Shown one piece after another: positions 26,505 through 37,609 of a stretch of 64,000 bases of DNA. The stretch covers positions 4,941,751 to 5,005,750 of the forward strand of contig NZ_QYUQ01000002.1 in NCBI RefSeq assembly GCF_003590835.1, in the 5' to 3' direction. Position 1 is the first letter of the stretch. Each line of letters begins with the position of its first letter. The position numbers and the translations under genes are program-made. The notes under the pieces were generated by a model. That model saw only the letters and a list, made by a program, of their open reading frames with translations, searched no databases and was not told where the DNA came from. This DNA is from Noviherbaspirillum sedimenti (GTDB lineage: Bacteria > Pseudomonadota > Gammaproteobacteria > Burkholderiales > Burkholderiaceae_D).

Positions 26505-27527
26505 TCAGCCTGAAGGCAAATACTGTTGTGCCAGCGCCAGGTATTCCATGGCGCGCCGGCGCCATTCGGCCGAGTAGCGGAATTTTTCTTCATGCAGGTG
26601 GCGGATGGCGATCCTTGCGCGTAGGCAGGCGCGAAAGCTCTGGTAAAAGCCGAGCAGGGCAGGGGATGGCCAGTCGCCGGAGGCTTCGCTGTAGGCGTTC
26701 AGCAGGTGCCGCCCCAGTTCCGGCGCCCCCAGCCGCGCGCATTCCATGGCCAGGAAGCCGAGCTCGTCGACCGCATCGACGATGCGCAGGTCGCGCGAAA
26801 ATTCCAGGCAATCGATGATCGCCAGCGCCGGGCGCAGGCAAATGTGTTCCGGCCGTAAATCGCCGTGGCCTTCGACGATCTTGCCAGCCGCCAGCCGTTG
26901 TGCGAACAGGTCTTCATGGCATTGCAGAAATTTTTTTTGGGTCTGGCAAACCAGCTCAATCTGTTCCTCGGGCAACTGGAATGCCGGCGTGTGCAATTCA
27001 CGCCGGTTGTGTTCGATATCGTCCGCAAAGCGCTGGCAATAGCCTGCCGCATCGAGGGCAAGCGGTGTACAGGCGGCGTAGAAGCGGCTCATGCGCGCGG
27101 CCAGTGCATCAATATCCTGCAGGCTGGCGCTGGCATGCCGGATGGCATAGTCGAGCATGTGCTGCATCGGCAGGCGCTGCATCTGGACCAGCCAGTCGAT
27201 CGCCGCGCCTTGCCCGAGGCAAAGATGGCCGGCGGCGTCGATCCCCAGCGGCACCACGCCGAGGTAGGTGGCAGGCGCCAGGCGCCGGTTCAGGTGCAGT
27301 TCTTCTTCGCAATAGTAGCGCCGCGCGGCCAGCGTGGAAAAGTCCAGGTAATCGTAGCGCACTGGTTTTTTTAGTTTCCATGCATGGCCCTCGGTCAGGA
27401 ATACCCAGGACATATGGGTTTCGATCGCCTCCACCCGGAAGCAGGGTTCCGGGTAAGAAGTTGCCTGCCGCAGAAATGCCACCTTGGACTCCAGGCTGAC
27501 TTCGGGAAGCGGGGATGGTGCGCTCAT
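26505..27527 (-). CDS. Phosphotransferase-like protein (APH/kinase fold)
   Basis: 340 aa. The segment EGHGDLRPEHICL, followed by IIDCLEFSRDLR, matches the HGDLxxxN/ID-type catalytic and metal loops of the aminoglycoside-phosphotransferase/choline-kinase fold, with the usual Asn replaced by His. The N-terminal region (ETHMSWVFLTEGHAWKLKKPVRYDYLDFS) is closely similar to that of the protein at 29461-31074, so the two are paralogues; this one lacks the C-terminal P-loop domain. The substrate is unknown. It is divergent from nrdJ. Confidence 0.8.
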   Translation of the reverse strand: MSAPSPLPEVSLESKVAFLRQATSYPEPCFRVEAIETHMSWVFLTEGHAWKLKKPVRYDYLDFSTLAARRYYCEEELHLNRRLAPATYLGVVPLGIDAAGHLCLGQGAAIDWLVQMQRLPMQHMLDYAIRHASASLQDIDALAARMSRFYAACTPLALDAAGYCQRFADDIEHNRRELHTPAFQLPEEQIELVCQTQKKFLQCHEDLFAQRLAAGKIVEGHGDLRPEHICLRPALAIIDCLEFSRDLRIVDAVDELGFLAMECARLGAPELGRHLLNAYSEASGDWPSPALLGFYQSFRACLRARIAIRHLHEEKFRYSAEWRRRAMEYLALAQQYLPSG

Positions 27528-27559
27528 CGTTCATGCAACGTAACAGGAGGCAAGGCACG

Positions 27560-27581
27560 CGGTTTGCGCGCGCGCAAACCG
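27560..27581. promoter_or_regulatory. 22-bp perfect palindrome in divergent promoter region
   Basis: CGGTTTGCGCG at 27560-27570 is the exact reverse complement of 27571-27581. It lies between the divergent kinase-like gene (start 27527) and nrdJ (start 27669). Three direct TTGAT pentamers follow at 27583, 27594 and 27603. Confidence 0.45.
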
Positions 27582-27668
27582 GTTGATCGGGGCTTGATTA
27601 ACTTGATAAAGGCAAGCTCCCGCCCAGCAGGTTGTTCACCTCACCTTCCTCCTACACTGGAACAGACC

Positions 27669-29459
27669 ATGCCTGAAACCATTTTCACCGAACCGATTGC
27701 CGAACATGCCTGGAAAACCCGGTATCGCCTGGCCGACTCCGGCATCGTGCCGGAGCCTGCCATCCAGGATAGCTGGCGCCGGGTTGCCCTGACGCTGTCA
27801 GCGCCGGAACTGCATCAGCGCGACGTCTGGTCCGAACGCTTCAGGAGCGCGCTGGAGCGTTTCCGCTTCCTGCCGGGAGGACGCATCCTCGCCGGCTGCG
27901 GCGCACGTCATCGCGGCACCCTTTTCAACTGTTTTGTGACGGGCACGATGCACGACTCGATTGCCGCCATCTTTTCCGTACTGGGCGAGGCCATGGTGAC
28001 GATGCAGGCCGGCGGCGGCATCGGCTGCGATTTTTCCTTGCTGCGTCCGGCCGGGATGGCGGCGCGCGAGAGCGGCAATATCGCCTCCGGCCCGGTGTCG
28101 TTCATGCACGTCTGGGACCAGGCTTGCGCCACCCTGGTCTCGACCGCCAGCCGGCGCGGCGCGATGATGGCCACGTTGCGCTGCGATCATCCTGACATCG
28201 AGCGCTTCATCGACGCCAAGCGCGCGCCTGGCGTACTGCAGCATTTCAATCTTTCCGTGCTGGTCAGCGACGCCTTCATGCGCGCGGTGGCGCAGGATGA
28301 CGAATGGCCGCTGGTGTTCCCCCTGAACGGGCGCCCCGTGCCGCCCGGCGCGATGGTGTGTGAAAGAATCTGGTCCGGCTCCATCGTCCCGGTGGCTTGC
28401 GCAGCCCTGACGACGGTTTCCGCGCGCGCCTTGTGGCAGCGCATGCGGGAAGCCGCTTTCGCCTGTGGCGACCCTGGCGTGATCTTCATCGACCGCGTCG
28501 ACCGCGCCAACAATCTCTGGTACGAGGAAACCATCAGCGCCACCAACCCTTGCGGCGAAGTGCCCTTGCCGCCGCATGGCGCCTGCAACCTGGGTTCGCT
28601 CAACCTGACGCAGTTCGTCAGCGAGCCCTTCGGCGCCCATCCGCGGCTGGACCTGGCCGGGATCGCCGGCACCGCGGCGGTGACCGTGAGGATGCTCGAC
28701 AATGTGTACGATGTCTCGCATTTTCCGCTCAAGGCGCAGGAAAAGGCCGCACGCAGCACGCGCCGCATCGGTCTTGGCATCACCGGACTGGCCGACGCGC
28801 TGGCCATGATGGGCGTGCGCTATGGCACCGATGCCGCGGTCGAGATCGCCGAATCGGTGATGCGCACCATCTGCCACGCCGCCTACCGCAGCTCGATCGA
28901 CCTGGTACAGGAGCGCGGCACGTTTCCTGCCTACCGTGCTGCCAAGTACCTGCAGGGCGGCTATATCCAGTCGCTGCCCCCGGACATTGTGGATGCCATC
29001 CGCATGAAGGGCATCCACAACAGCCACCTGACCGCCATTGCGCCCGCTGGCACCATCAGCCTGCTGGCCAACAATGTCTCCAGCGGTATCGAGCCGATCT
29101 ATGCCTGCCAGGGGCAGCGCGGCGTGCGGGCAGCGGATGGCGGCATCCTCCAGATGCCGGTGCGTGATTACGCCTGGGCGCTGTTCCGTAAAATGCGCGG
29201 CGACGATGCACCCAGGCCGGACAGCTTCGTCGAAGCGCACGAGATTTCTCCCTCCGCGCAGCTGCGGATGCAGGCGGCGCTGCAGGCGTATTGCGACCAG
29301 TCCGTCTCCAAGACGATCAACCTGCCGGCCGACACCAGCCTCGACAGCCATGGCGACATCTTCATGCAAGCCTATGATCTCGGCCTGAAAGGCTGTACCG
29401 TCTTTCGCGCGGGGACAGCGCACGGCGCCATCCTGTCGCACGACGTCGCGCCGCGCTAG
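27669..29459 (+). CDS. nrdJ: Adenosylcobalamin-dependent (class II) ribonucleotide reductase, short form
   Basis: 596 aa. It reduces ribonucleotides to deoxyribonucleotides without oxygen. The catalytic N-x-C-x-E is in TNPCGEVPLPPHGACNLGS, and the paired Cys is in LFNCFVTG. ASRRGAMMATLRCDHPDIERF and the C-terminal SKTINLPAD...YDLGLKGCTVFR are typical. It ends shortly after that and lacks the C-terminal zinc ribbon with the redox CxxC, so its re-reduction partner may be separate. A useful enzyme under low oxygen. The next gene starts 1 bp after its stop. Confidence 0.92.
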   Translation: MPETIFTEPIAEHAWKTRYRLADSGIVPEPAIQDSWRRVALTLSAPELHQRDVWSERFRSALERFRFLPGGRILAGCGARHRGTLFNCFVTGTMHDSIAAIFSVLGEAMVTMQAGGGIGCDFSLLRPAGMAARESGNIASGPVSFMHVWDQACATLVSTASRRGAMMATLRCDHPDIERFIDAKRAPGVLQHFNLSVLVSDAFMRAVAQDDEWPLVFPLNGRPVPPGAMVCERIWSGSIVPVACAALTTVSARALWQRMREAAFACGDPGVIFIDRVDRANNLWYEETISATNPCGEVPLPPHGACNLGSLNLTQFVSEPFGAHPRLDLAGIAGTAAVTVRMLDNVYDVSHFPLKAQEKAARSTRRIGLGITGLADALAMMGVRYGTDAAVEIAESVMRTICHAAYRSSIDLVQERGTFPAYRAAKYLQGGYIQSLPPDIVDAIRMKGIHNSHLTAIAPAGTISLLANNVSSGIEPIYACQGQRGVRAADGGILQMPVRDYAWALFRKMRGDDAPRPDSFVEAHEISPSAQLRMQAALQAYCDQSVSKTINLPADTSLDSHGDIFMQAYDLGLKGCTVFRAGTAHGAILSHDVAPR

Positions 29460-29460
29460 C

Positions 29461-31074
29461 ATGTTGTGCATGCCTATGGAACCGCAGGATGCTCCCGATC
29501 TTCAGGAAAAACTGGTCCGAGCGCTGGCCGGCACATTGCAGGCGGCGTCGGCGCCGGTCAGTCTGTTTGAAACGCATATCTCCTGGATACTGGTGGCGGG
29601 ACAATCTGCCTGCAAGATCAAGAAGGCGGTGCGCTTCGATTTCCTGGATTTTTCCACGCTGGCCGCGCGCCGCTTCTACTGTGAAGAGGAATTGCGCCTG
29701 AATCGCCGGCTGGCGCCGCAACTCTACCTGGAGGTGCAAGCCATTACCGGCAGCGCCGACGCGCCGCTGCTGGGCGGGTCCGGCCCGGCGATCGAATATG
29801 CGCTCAGGATGCGGGCATTTCCCCAGGAGGCCTTGTGGAGCGAGCGCGTGGTCACGGGCGCCATCGCCGCCGGCGAGATCGACCAACTGGCGGCGATCCT
29901 GGCGCGATTTCATCATGAGGCACCGGTGGCGCCGTCCGACAGCCGCTGGGGTACGCCGGCGCTGTTGCGGGCGAGTGCCGACGAAATCCTGGACACCCTT
30001 GCGCAAGCGCTGCGCGACCCCGCCGACAAGCCGCGGGTGGACGCGTTGCTGGAATGGCATCAAGCGCGCCATGTGCAACTTTGTCCGACCTTTGAGCGGC
30101 GCCGGCGGGAAGGGTATGTGCGCGAGGGCCATGGCGATCTGCATTGCGGCAATATCCTCACCGTGGACGGCCATGCCACGGCATTCGATTGCATTGAATT
30201 CAGCGAGGGTTTGCGCTGGATTGATGTGTTGAACGATATCGCCTTCGCCACCATGGACCTGCAGGTATGCGGCCGTGCGGACCTGGCTGCACGCCTGCTC
30301 GATCGCTACCTCGAAGCCAGCGGCGACTACCTAGATCTGGCCCTCTGGCGCCATTACCAGACCCTGCGCGCGCTGGTGCGCTGCAAGGTATATCTTCTGC
30401 GCCTGCAGGAACTGGCGGCGGACGCGCCGCAACGCACCGATTGCGAACGTCGGATGCAAGCCTACCTGGGGTTCGCCTGCGCCAGTATCAGCCCCGCGTC
30501 CCCGGCGCTGATGATCATGCATGGCTTTTCCGGCAGCGGCAAGTCGACCGTTGCCGGCGCGGTGGTGGAACTCTGCGGCGCTGTGCGAATCCGTTCTGAT
30601 GTGGAGCGCAAGCGCATGCAGGGCATTGCCGCCGGCAGTCCGGCAGCGGGCGATCTGTACGCGCCGGCGGTGAGCGACGCCACCTATGCGCGGCTGGGCT
30701 TGCTGGCGCGACGCATTGTCGAGGCCGGTTTGCCGGTGGTCGTCGATGCGGCTTTTCTCGACCGCGCCCAGCGGCAGCGCTTCGCTGCGTTGGCGCGCGA
30801 ACTCGGCGTGCCGTTCCTGATCTTCGATGTGCGCGCCGATGCAGCGCTCATGCGCGAGCGTCTCGCCCGGCGCGCGCGCCAGGGCGGCGATCCCTCGGAT
30901 GCCGGCGTCGAAGTGCTGGCGCTCCAGCTGGTCAGCCACCATCCTTTGTCCGCCGAGGAAATGCCGCATGTGGCGCCGGTCGACAGCGCCGGCGGCAATG
31001 TGGCGCAGGCAATCCGGTTCGCCTGGAATAGCCTGCAGGCGGTGGCGCACTGCAGCGCCAATGCCCCGTCCTGA
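29461..31074 (+). CDS. Bifunctional APH-like/P-loop kinase protein
   Basis: 537 aa. The N-terminal half is the APH-like domain shared with the 26505-27527 protein (ETHISWILVAGQSACKIKKA; EGHGDLHCGNILT; FDCIEF). The C-terminal half is a P-loop kinase with Walker A GFSGSGKST (about residue 360) and the Asp/Arg-type motifs RSDVERKRMQG and VVDAAFLDRAQR. The start is ambiguous among ATGs at 29461, 29470 and 29476; none has a strong RBS, which suggests coupling to nrdJ, whose stop is 1 bp upstream. The substrate is not known. Confidence 0.85.
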   Translation: MLCMPMEPQDAPDLQEKLVRALAGTLQAASAPVSLFETHISWILVAGQSACKIKKAVRFDFLDFSTLAARRFYCEEELRLNRRLAPQLYLEVQAITGSADAPLLGGSGPAIEYALRMRAFPQEALWSERVVTGAIAAGEIDQLAAILARFHHEAPVAPSDSRWGTPALLRASADEILDTLAQALRDPADKPRVDALLEWHQARHVQLCPTFERRRREGYVREGHGDLHCGNILTVDGHATAFDCIEFSEGLRWIDVLNDIAFATMDLQVCGRADLAARLLDRYLEASGDYLDLALWRHYQTLRALVRCKVYLLRLQELAADAPQRTDCERRMQAYLGFACASISPASPALMIMHGFSGSGKSTVAGAVVELCGAVRIRSDVERKRMQGIAAGSPAAGDLYAPAVSDATYARLGLLARRIVEAGLPVVVDAAFLDRAQRQRFAALARELGVPFLIFDVRADAALMRERLARRARQGGDPSDAGVEVLALQLVSHHPLSAEEMPHVAPVDSAGGNVAQAIRFAWNSLQAVAHCSANAPS

Positions 31075-31084
31075 TCTCGATCAA
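31071..31084 (+). promoter_or_regulatory. FNR/Anr-like box upstream of groEL paralogue
   Basis: CTGATCTCGATCAA matches TTGAT-N4-ATCAA at 9 of 10 positions. Its centre is 63 bp before the groEL ATG at 31141, close to the expected position for activation of a promoter just downstream. It overlaps the 3' end of the preceding gene. Confidence 0.5.
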
Positions 31085-31128
31085 CGCGATTGCCGGCTGC
31101 GGCGGCATCCTTGTGCGATCCACAATGA

Positions 31129-32760
<1,632 letters not shown>

Positions 32761-32763
32761 GGC

Positions 32764-35328
32764 CTAGTGCCCTTCCAGGAAGGTTTTCAGGCGATCGGCG
32801 CGCGAGGCCTGGCGCAGCTTGTTCATCGCCTTGAGTTCGATCTGGCGGATGCGCTCGCGCGTGACTTCGAAATGCTTGCCGACTTCCTCGAGCGTCAGGT
32901 CGCTGTTCATCTCGATACCGTAGCGCATGCGCAGCACCTTGGCTTCGCGCGGCGGCAGGCTGTCGAGCACGTCCTTGATGACGTCGCGCATGGATGCCTG
33001 CAGCGCCGCATCGGCCGGCGCCAGGGTGCTGTCGTCCTGGATGAAGTCGCCAATACTGGAATCGCCATCCTCGCCCATCGGCATGTCCATCGAAATCGGC
33101 TCCTTGGCCACTTTCATGATTTCGCGGATTTTCGCTTCCGGCATGTCCATCTTTTTGGCAAGGGTGGCGATGTCGGCTTCGGAGCCGGTTTCCATCAGCA
33201 CCTGGCGGTTGATGCGGTTCATCTTGTTGATGGACTCGATCATGTGCACCGGCACGCGGATGGTGCGCGCCTGGTCGGCAATGGCGCGCGAGATCGCCTG
33301 GCGGATCCACCAGGTGGCATAGGTCGAGAACTTGTAGCCGCGGCGGTATTCGAATTTGTCCACGGCCTTGAGCAGGCCAATGTTGCCTTCCTGGATCAGG
33401 TCGAGGAATTGCAGGCCGCGGTTGACGTATTTCTTGGCGATTGAAATCACCAGGCGCAGGTTGGCCTCGGTCATCTCGCTCTTGGCCTGGCGTGCGCGGC
33501 GCTCGCCCGCCGTCATTTTCTGGTTAATGGCGCGCAACTCGGACAGCGGAATGGCTGCCGAACGCTCCAGTTCGACCAGGCGCGACTGGTATTCGCGGAT
33601 CGCGTGGACTTGCCGCGCAAGGCCGGCGCTATGCGGGTAGGCGCAATCGACTTCGCGCTGGACCCAGTCGAGGTCGGTTTCATTGCCGGGAAAGATCTTG
33701 ATGAAGCGCTCGCGCGGCATGCCGCACTTGTTGACGGCCACATCCAGCACCTGCCGTTCCAGTTTGCGGACGGCGTCGACTTGCTTGCGCAACAGGTCGC
33801 ACAGGTTGCCCACGGTTTTCGCAGTGAAGCGCATGCTCAGGAATTCCCTGGCAATCGCTGCCTGCGCGGTGCGCCAGGCTTCGCTCGCCTGGCCGCCAGC
33901 GGCATGGGCTGCACGCATCGCCTCGAAATGGACGGCACCCGCAGCAAACTTCTTCAGCGCTTCGGCGCGCATCTGCTTGAGCTGATCGGCCGACATGCCA
34001 TTGGCGCCGCCGGCGGTGTCGACGGCCTCTTCTTCCTCGTCCAGATCGTCTTCATCGTCTGCCAGTTCCGCGCCTTGCAGTTCGTCGTCCGCAGGTGCGG
34101 CGGCGTCGGCGCTGACATCGGCGAAGCCGTCGATGATGTCATCGATCTTGATCTGGTCCTGCTCCAGCCTGGTCGCCTGCGCCAGTACTTCGGCGATGGT
34201 GGCGGGGTTGGCGGAAATGGCTTGCATCATTTCGGTCAGGCCATCCTCGATGCGGCGGGCGATGGCGATTTCCTGCTGGCGATTGAGCAGCTGCACCGAA
34301 GCCATTTCGCGCATGTACATGCGCACCGGGTCGGTGGAGCGGCCGAAGTCGGCGTCTACCGCCGACAGCGCGGTCGAGACCACCGCTTCGGTATCGTCAT
34401 CGCTGGCCACCGGCATGACGCCGTCGTTCAGCAACAGGCTTTCGCTGTCGGGCGCGCGTTCGGACACCGTGATGCCCATCGAAGTGAAGGTGCCGATCAG
34501 GTTGGCGATGGTGTCGGCGTCGGTCAGGTTGTCGGGCAAGTGATCGTTGATCTCGGCGTGCGTCAGGTAACCACGCTCGCGGCCGAGGTTGACCAGCAGC
34601 GTCACTTGCTTGCGCCGCGCTTCCATTTCCGCTTCCGATAAATTCTGGCCAGCCAGTGATTTACTCGATGGCACACCCAGCATTTCAGCTTTTTCTGCCG
34701 CATTCACGGCTGCAATTTCTTCGGTTTCCGGGTGGTATTCGGAGGGCTTGCGACCGCGCCGCGCGGCTTGCTTGACGCCCGGCATGGCATAGGCGGAAGT
34801 GTCGATTGCCGCCAGTGCCGCAGCGTGCGCCTGGCGGCTGCTTATGGGGATGCTGCTGCCGGCCTGGGGTTTTGCAGCCGGCTTGATGACGGTTTTTCCC
34901 GGCGCCTTGACAATGGTCTTGCTGACCGGTCTGGCAACGGCAGTTGCGGTCTCCGGTTGGGCGACAGGCATGGCGGTGCTGCCTGCTATGGCAGCATCCG
35001 CCACGGGCGCTGCAGTGACAGGCACTGCGGTGGCAGGCGCCGCTGCCAGCCGGGAAAGCGGCTTTTTGACGACAATGACCTTGCTTTTCGGCGGCGCCAG
35101 GCTAGCTGCTTCCGCGGTGGATTCTGCCGCCGGCGCAGTCTCCTGGGCCGCTGCGCCGGGCACTACCAGCCTGGAGCGGCGGGTAACGACGGTGACGGGC
35201 TTGGCGCCTTCGCCGTCGGCAAGCGGCTGGACCACAACCATGCTCAGGCCTTGCGGCGGCACGGCTGCGGGCGAATTGTTTTCAGCGATTTTTTTGGTAA
35301 GCGACAGGGTTTTTGCAGGTTTCGTCAT
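32764..35328 (-). CDS. rpoD: RpoD-like primary-type sigma factor, probably a paralogue
   Basis: 854 aa. The N-terminal ~220 residues are Ala/Pro/Lys-rich. Region 1.1 (about 240-290), region 1.2 ([23 protein letters not shown]), a long acidic insert, region 2 ([39 protein letters not shown]) and region 4 ([17 protein letters not shown]) are all visible. Region 1.2 and the end of 4.2 differ from the usual betaproteobacterial RpoD consensus (GTVELLTREGEI; RQIEAKALRKLR), and the context with a GroEL paralogue is not the standard dnaG-rpoD locus. It is therefore probably a second RpoD. No Shine-Dalgarno is visible before the ATG. Confidence 0.88.
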   Translation of the reverse strand: MTKPAKTLSLTKKIAENNSPAAVPPQGLSMVVVQPLADGEGAKPVTVVTRRSRLVVPGAAAQETAPAAESTAEAASLAPPKSKVIVVKKPLSRLAAAPATAVPVTAAPVADAAIAGSTAMPVAQPETATAVARPVSKTIVKAPGKTVIKPAAKPQAGSSIPISSRQAHAAALAAIDTSAYAMPGVKQAARRGRKPSEYHPETEEIAAVNAAEKAEMLGVPSSKSLAGQNLSEAEMEARRKQVTLLVNLGRERGYLTHAEINDHLPDNLTDADTIANLIGTFTSMGITVSERAPDSESLLLNDGVMPVASDDDTEAVVSTALSAVDADFGRSTDPVRMYMREMASVQLLNRQQEIAIARRIEDGLTEMMQAISANPATIAEVLAQATRLEQDQIKIDDIIDGFADVSADAAAPADDELQGAELADDEDDLDEEEEAVDTAGGANGMSADQLKQMRAEALKKFAAGAVHFEAMRAAHAAGGQASEAWRTAQAAIAREFLSMRFTAKTVGNLCDLLRKQVDAVRKLERQVLDVAVNKCGMPRERFIKIFPGNETDLDWVQREVDCAYPHSAGLARQVHAIREYQSRLVELERSAAIPLSELRAINQKMTAGERRARQAKSEMTEANLRLVISIAKKYVNRGLQFLDLIQEGNIGLLKAVDKFEYRRGYKFSTYATWWIRQAISRAIADQARTIRVPVHMIESINKMNRINRQVLMETGSEADIATLAKKMDMPEAKIREIMKVAKEPISMDMPMGEDGDSSIGDFIQDDSTLAPADAALQASMRDVIKDVLDSLPPREAKVLRMRYGIEMNSDLTLEEVGKHFEVTRERIRQIELKAMNKLRQASRADRLKTFLEGH

Positions 35329-35651
35329 TGCGTCAGTGTTATCGATAACAACCTGTCATCCGGACACGGAAATAGCCAGCCCTGGAAGGGTGGTGGCATC
35401 TCGACGTGCACAGGATGGCGAGGGCGGGGCGGGTCGCAGCACGTACCGGCATGCTGCGTCAACGCTGTCTATTCAAGGGGAAAAACGGGAAAGCGGTACG
35501 ATCACAGGATTCAGGATTGGTTCAAGCAAACGGGCCGCAGGCGCCAGATGATGGCAGGATGCGAAAAAAATGCAGTCGCGCATTATGTTTCATTGCGATA
35601 AAGGCGTCAAATCCTGCGAGTGAATATCAGGTATCACGAAAATAAATAATG
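35329..35651. other. Promoter region of rpoD-like gene
   Basis: 323 bp. It holds the perfect palindrome at 35337-35350 next to the rpoD-like start codon. I see no convincing heat-shock or housekeeping promoter on the minus strand, though the region must carry one. No gene is seen. Confidence 0.5.
35337..35350. promoter_or_regulatory. Perfect 14-bp palindrome at the rpoD-like start
   Basis: TGTTATCGATAACA is fully self-complementary and ends 8 bp before the start codon at 35328. It overlaps where a ribosome-binding site would be, and none is visible, so it could control translation or transcription of the sigma factor. Confidence 0.5.
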
Positions 35652-36881
35652 TCAGCCAAAAAACCAGTAGCATACGCCGATCGAGGCCAGCACCCCGGCG
35701 GCATCGGCCAGCAGGGCGCAGCCGACCGCATGGCGGGCGCGCTGGATGCCGACTGCGCCGAAATACACCGCCAGCACATAGAAGGTGGTTTCCGTGCTGC
35801 CCTGGACGGTCGCTGCCACCAGCGAAGGGAAACTGTCCACCCCGGTGGTTTGCATGGTTTCGATCAGCATGGCGCGCGCGGCGCTGCCGGAAAAGGGTTT
35901 GACCAGGGCGGTCGGCAGGGCTTCCACAAAGCGGCTGTCCAGTCCGGCGATCGTCACCAGGTGGCGCAAGCCGTCGAGCAGGATCTCCAGCGCACTGGAG
36001 GCGCGCAGGACGCCAACCGCGCACAGCATGGCAACCAGGTAGGGCAACAGGTTTTTGGCGACCTCGAAGCCTTCCTTGGCGCCCTCGACAAAACTTTCAT
36101 AGACCGGCACGCGGCGCCAGGCGCCCCACAGTAGAAACAGCAGGATCAGGCCGAACAGCACCAGGTTGCCAAGCAGGGAGGACAGCGCTGCCAGTGCGGT
36201 GGCCGACAGGCCGGCGAGAAATGCCATCATCGCCCCCAGCACGAGGGCGGTGCCGCCCAGCCAGGCCAGTACTACCGGGTCGCGCAGTTTCAGGCGCTGC
36301 ATCAGCGCCACCGCCAGAAATCCGGTCAGGGTCGAGGCGCTGGTGGCGATCAGGATCGGCAAGAATACCAGGGTCGGATCGGCCGCGCCCTGCTGCGTCC
36401 GATACATGAAAATTGATACCGGCAAGAGGGTCAGCGAGGAAGCATTGAGCACCAGGAAGAGGATTTGCGCATTGCTGGCCACCAGCGGCAGCGGGTTCAG
36501 TTCCTGCAGGGCGCGCATCGCCTTCAGGCCGATCGGCGTGGCGGCATTGTCAAGTCCGAGCGCGTTGGCGGTGAAATTGAGCGTGATCAGGCCGAGCGCC
36601 GGATGGCCCGGCGGCACTTCCGGCATCAGGCGGCGGAACAGCGGGGACAGCAGGCGCGCCAGCACCTCGACCAGGCCAGCCTTTTCAGCGATGCGCAAGA
36701 AACCGAGCCACAGCGTCAGGGTGCCGAATAGCAGCACCATCACCTCGACCGACAGCTTGGCCATGGCGAACAGGCTTTCCACCATCGCGGCGAACACGCC
36801 GGCCTCGCCGCCTGCCAGCCAGCGCACCAGTGCGCTCAGCGCGGCCACCACGAAAAAGCCCAGCCACAGGCCGTTCAACAT
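35652..36881 (-). CDS. Fused SpmA/SpmB-type nucleoside-recognition membrane protein
   Basis: 409 aa, polytopic with about 9-10 hydrophobic segments. The first half (LGLITLNFTANALGLDNAATPIGLKAMRAL) is SpmA-like; the second half (LPTALVKPFSGSAARAMLI, then VAATVQGSTETTFYVLAVYFG) is SpmB-like. Both carry the Gate/nucleoside-recognition signature. In spore formers SpmA and SpmB act in spore-core dehydration; in non-sporulating proteobacteria the fused form is of unknown transport function. Confidence 0.9.
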   Translation of the reverse strand: MLNGLWLGFFVVAALSALVRWLAGGEAGVFAAMVESLFAMAKLSVEVMVLLFGTLTLWLGFLRIAEKAGLVEVLARLLSPLFRRLMPEVPPGHPALGLITLNFTANALGLDNAATPIGLKAMRALQELNPLPLVASNAQILFLVLNASSLTLLPVSIFMYRTQQGAADPTLVFLPILIATSASTLTGFLAVALMQRLKLRDPVVLAWLGGTALVLGAMMAFLAGLSATALAALSSLLGNLVLFGLILLFLLWGAWRRVPVYESFVEGAKEGFEVAKNLLPYLVAMLCAVGVLRASSALEILLDGLRHLVTIAGLDSRFVEALPTALVKPFSGSAARAMLIETMQTTGVDSFPSLVAATVQGSTETTFYVLAVYFGAVGIQRARHAVGCALLADAAGVLASIGVCYWFFG

Positions 36882-36974
36882 GTCTTGCTCCCAAGCTCGG
36901 TAAAAATGTGGGCATGATCATGCCGTTGATGGCCGGAAAATACAACCGGATGGCCTTGCCTTGTTGTTATTGCT

Positions 36975-37352
36975 TCACCACCCGACTGGCAAACCGTTCG
37001 ATGCGCACAACTGCTCGATATGCATTTTGCTGTGGGAGTCATAATCGCGGAAGCGCACGCCGATCCGATACGCATCCTCGGCGAGGGGAACGCAATACAC
37101 CACCTTTGCCCAGACGTTGATCCGCCTGGATTCCAGGTTCACGTTGGCATCGAAGGCGATTGCGCAGGTATCGCCATGCTGCAAAGCCGTACTCCCCACC
37201 AGGCCGATGCCGCCACGGGAAATGTCGGTGATCCGGATTGGCCGCGGGATAGCGTCGTGCCCCAGCATCCGCGCGGTGACATCAAGCGTGTGCCGTGAAC
37301 TCGCCCGCAGTTCGGGGGGTGGCCGAAAATTTTCCGGTATTTCGGAGGTCAT
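36975..37352 (-). CDS. PilZ domain protein
   Basis: 125 aa, essentially one PilZ domain. The c-di-GMP-binding elements are RASSR (RxxxR, Arg16 to Arg20) and DISRGG (D/NxSxxG). It is a likely c-di-GMP receptor. The neighbouring chemoreceptor and pilU fit a motility role, and this window also encodes GGDEF and EAL proteins. Confidence 0.9.
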   Translation of the reverse strand: MTSEIPENFRPPPELRASSRHTLDVTARMLGHDAIPRPIRITDISRGGIGLVGSTALQHGDTCAIAFDANVNLESRRINVWAKVVYCVPLAEDAYRIGVRFRDYDSHSKMHIEQLCASNGLPVGW

Positions 37353-37609
37353 AATGCCTACAGGAAATCAAAGTCGAAACGGCCGCTATTTTGCACCGAA
37401 AGTTAAATGCCAAAAGTTAATTTTTGTGACGTTTTATTTTTGCCAACAGTCCACAAGCTTGCCACCTGCGAACACGGCCGGCGGTGGCGCGGCCTCAGCA
37501 ACCCATCCAGGGAAAATTGGTATCAGGAGCCTCTAGGAAGTTTCCGCAAAGAAATTATACAATGTGGGGCTCTGCTGTTTGCGGTTTTGTTAAAAAATAA
37601 GGGAAAAAC

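Noticed and set aside
27384..27668. N-terminal extension of nrdJ upstream of 27669
   Set aside because: The extra ~95 residues are not class II RNR-like and run through the divergent promoter region; MPETIFTEPIAEHAWKTRY at 27669 is the natural start.
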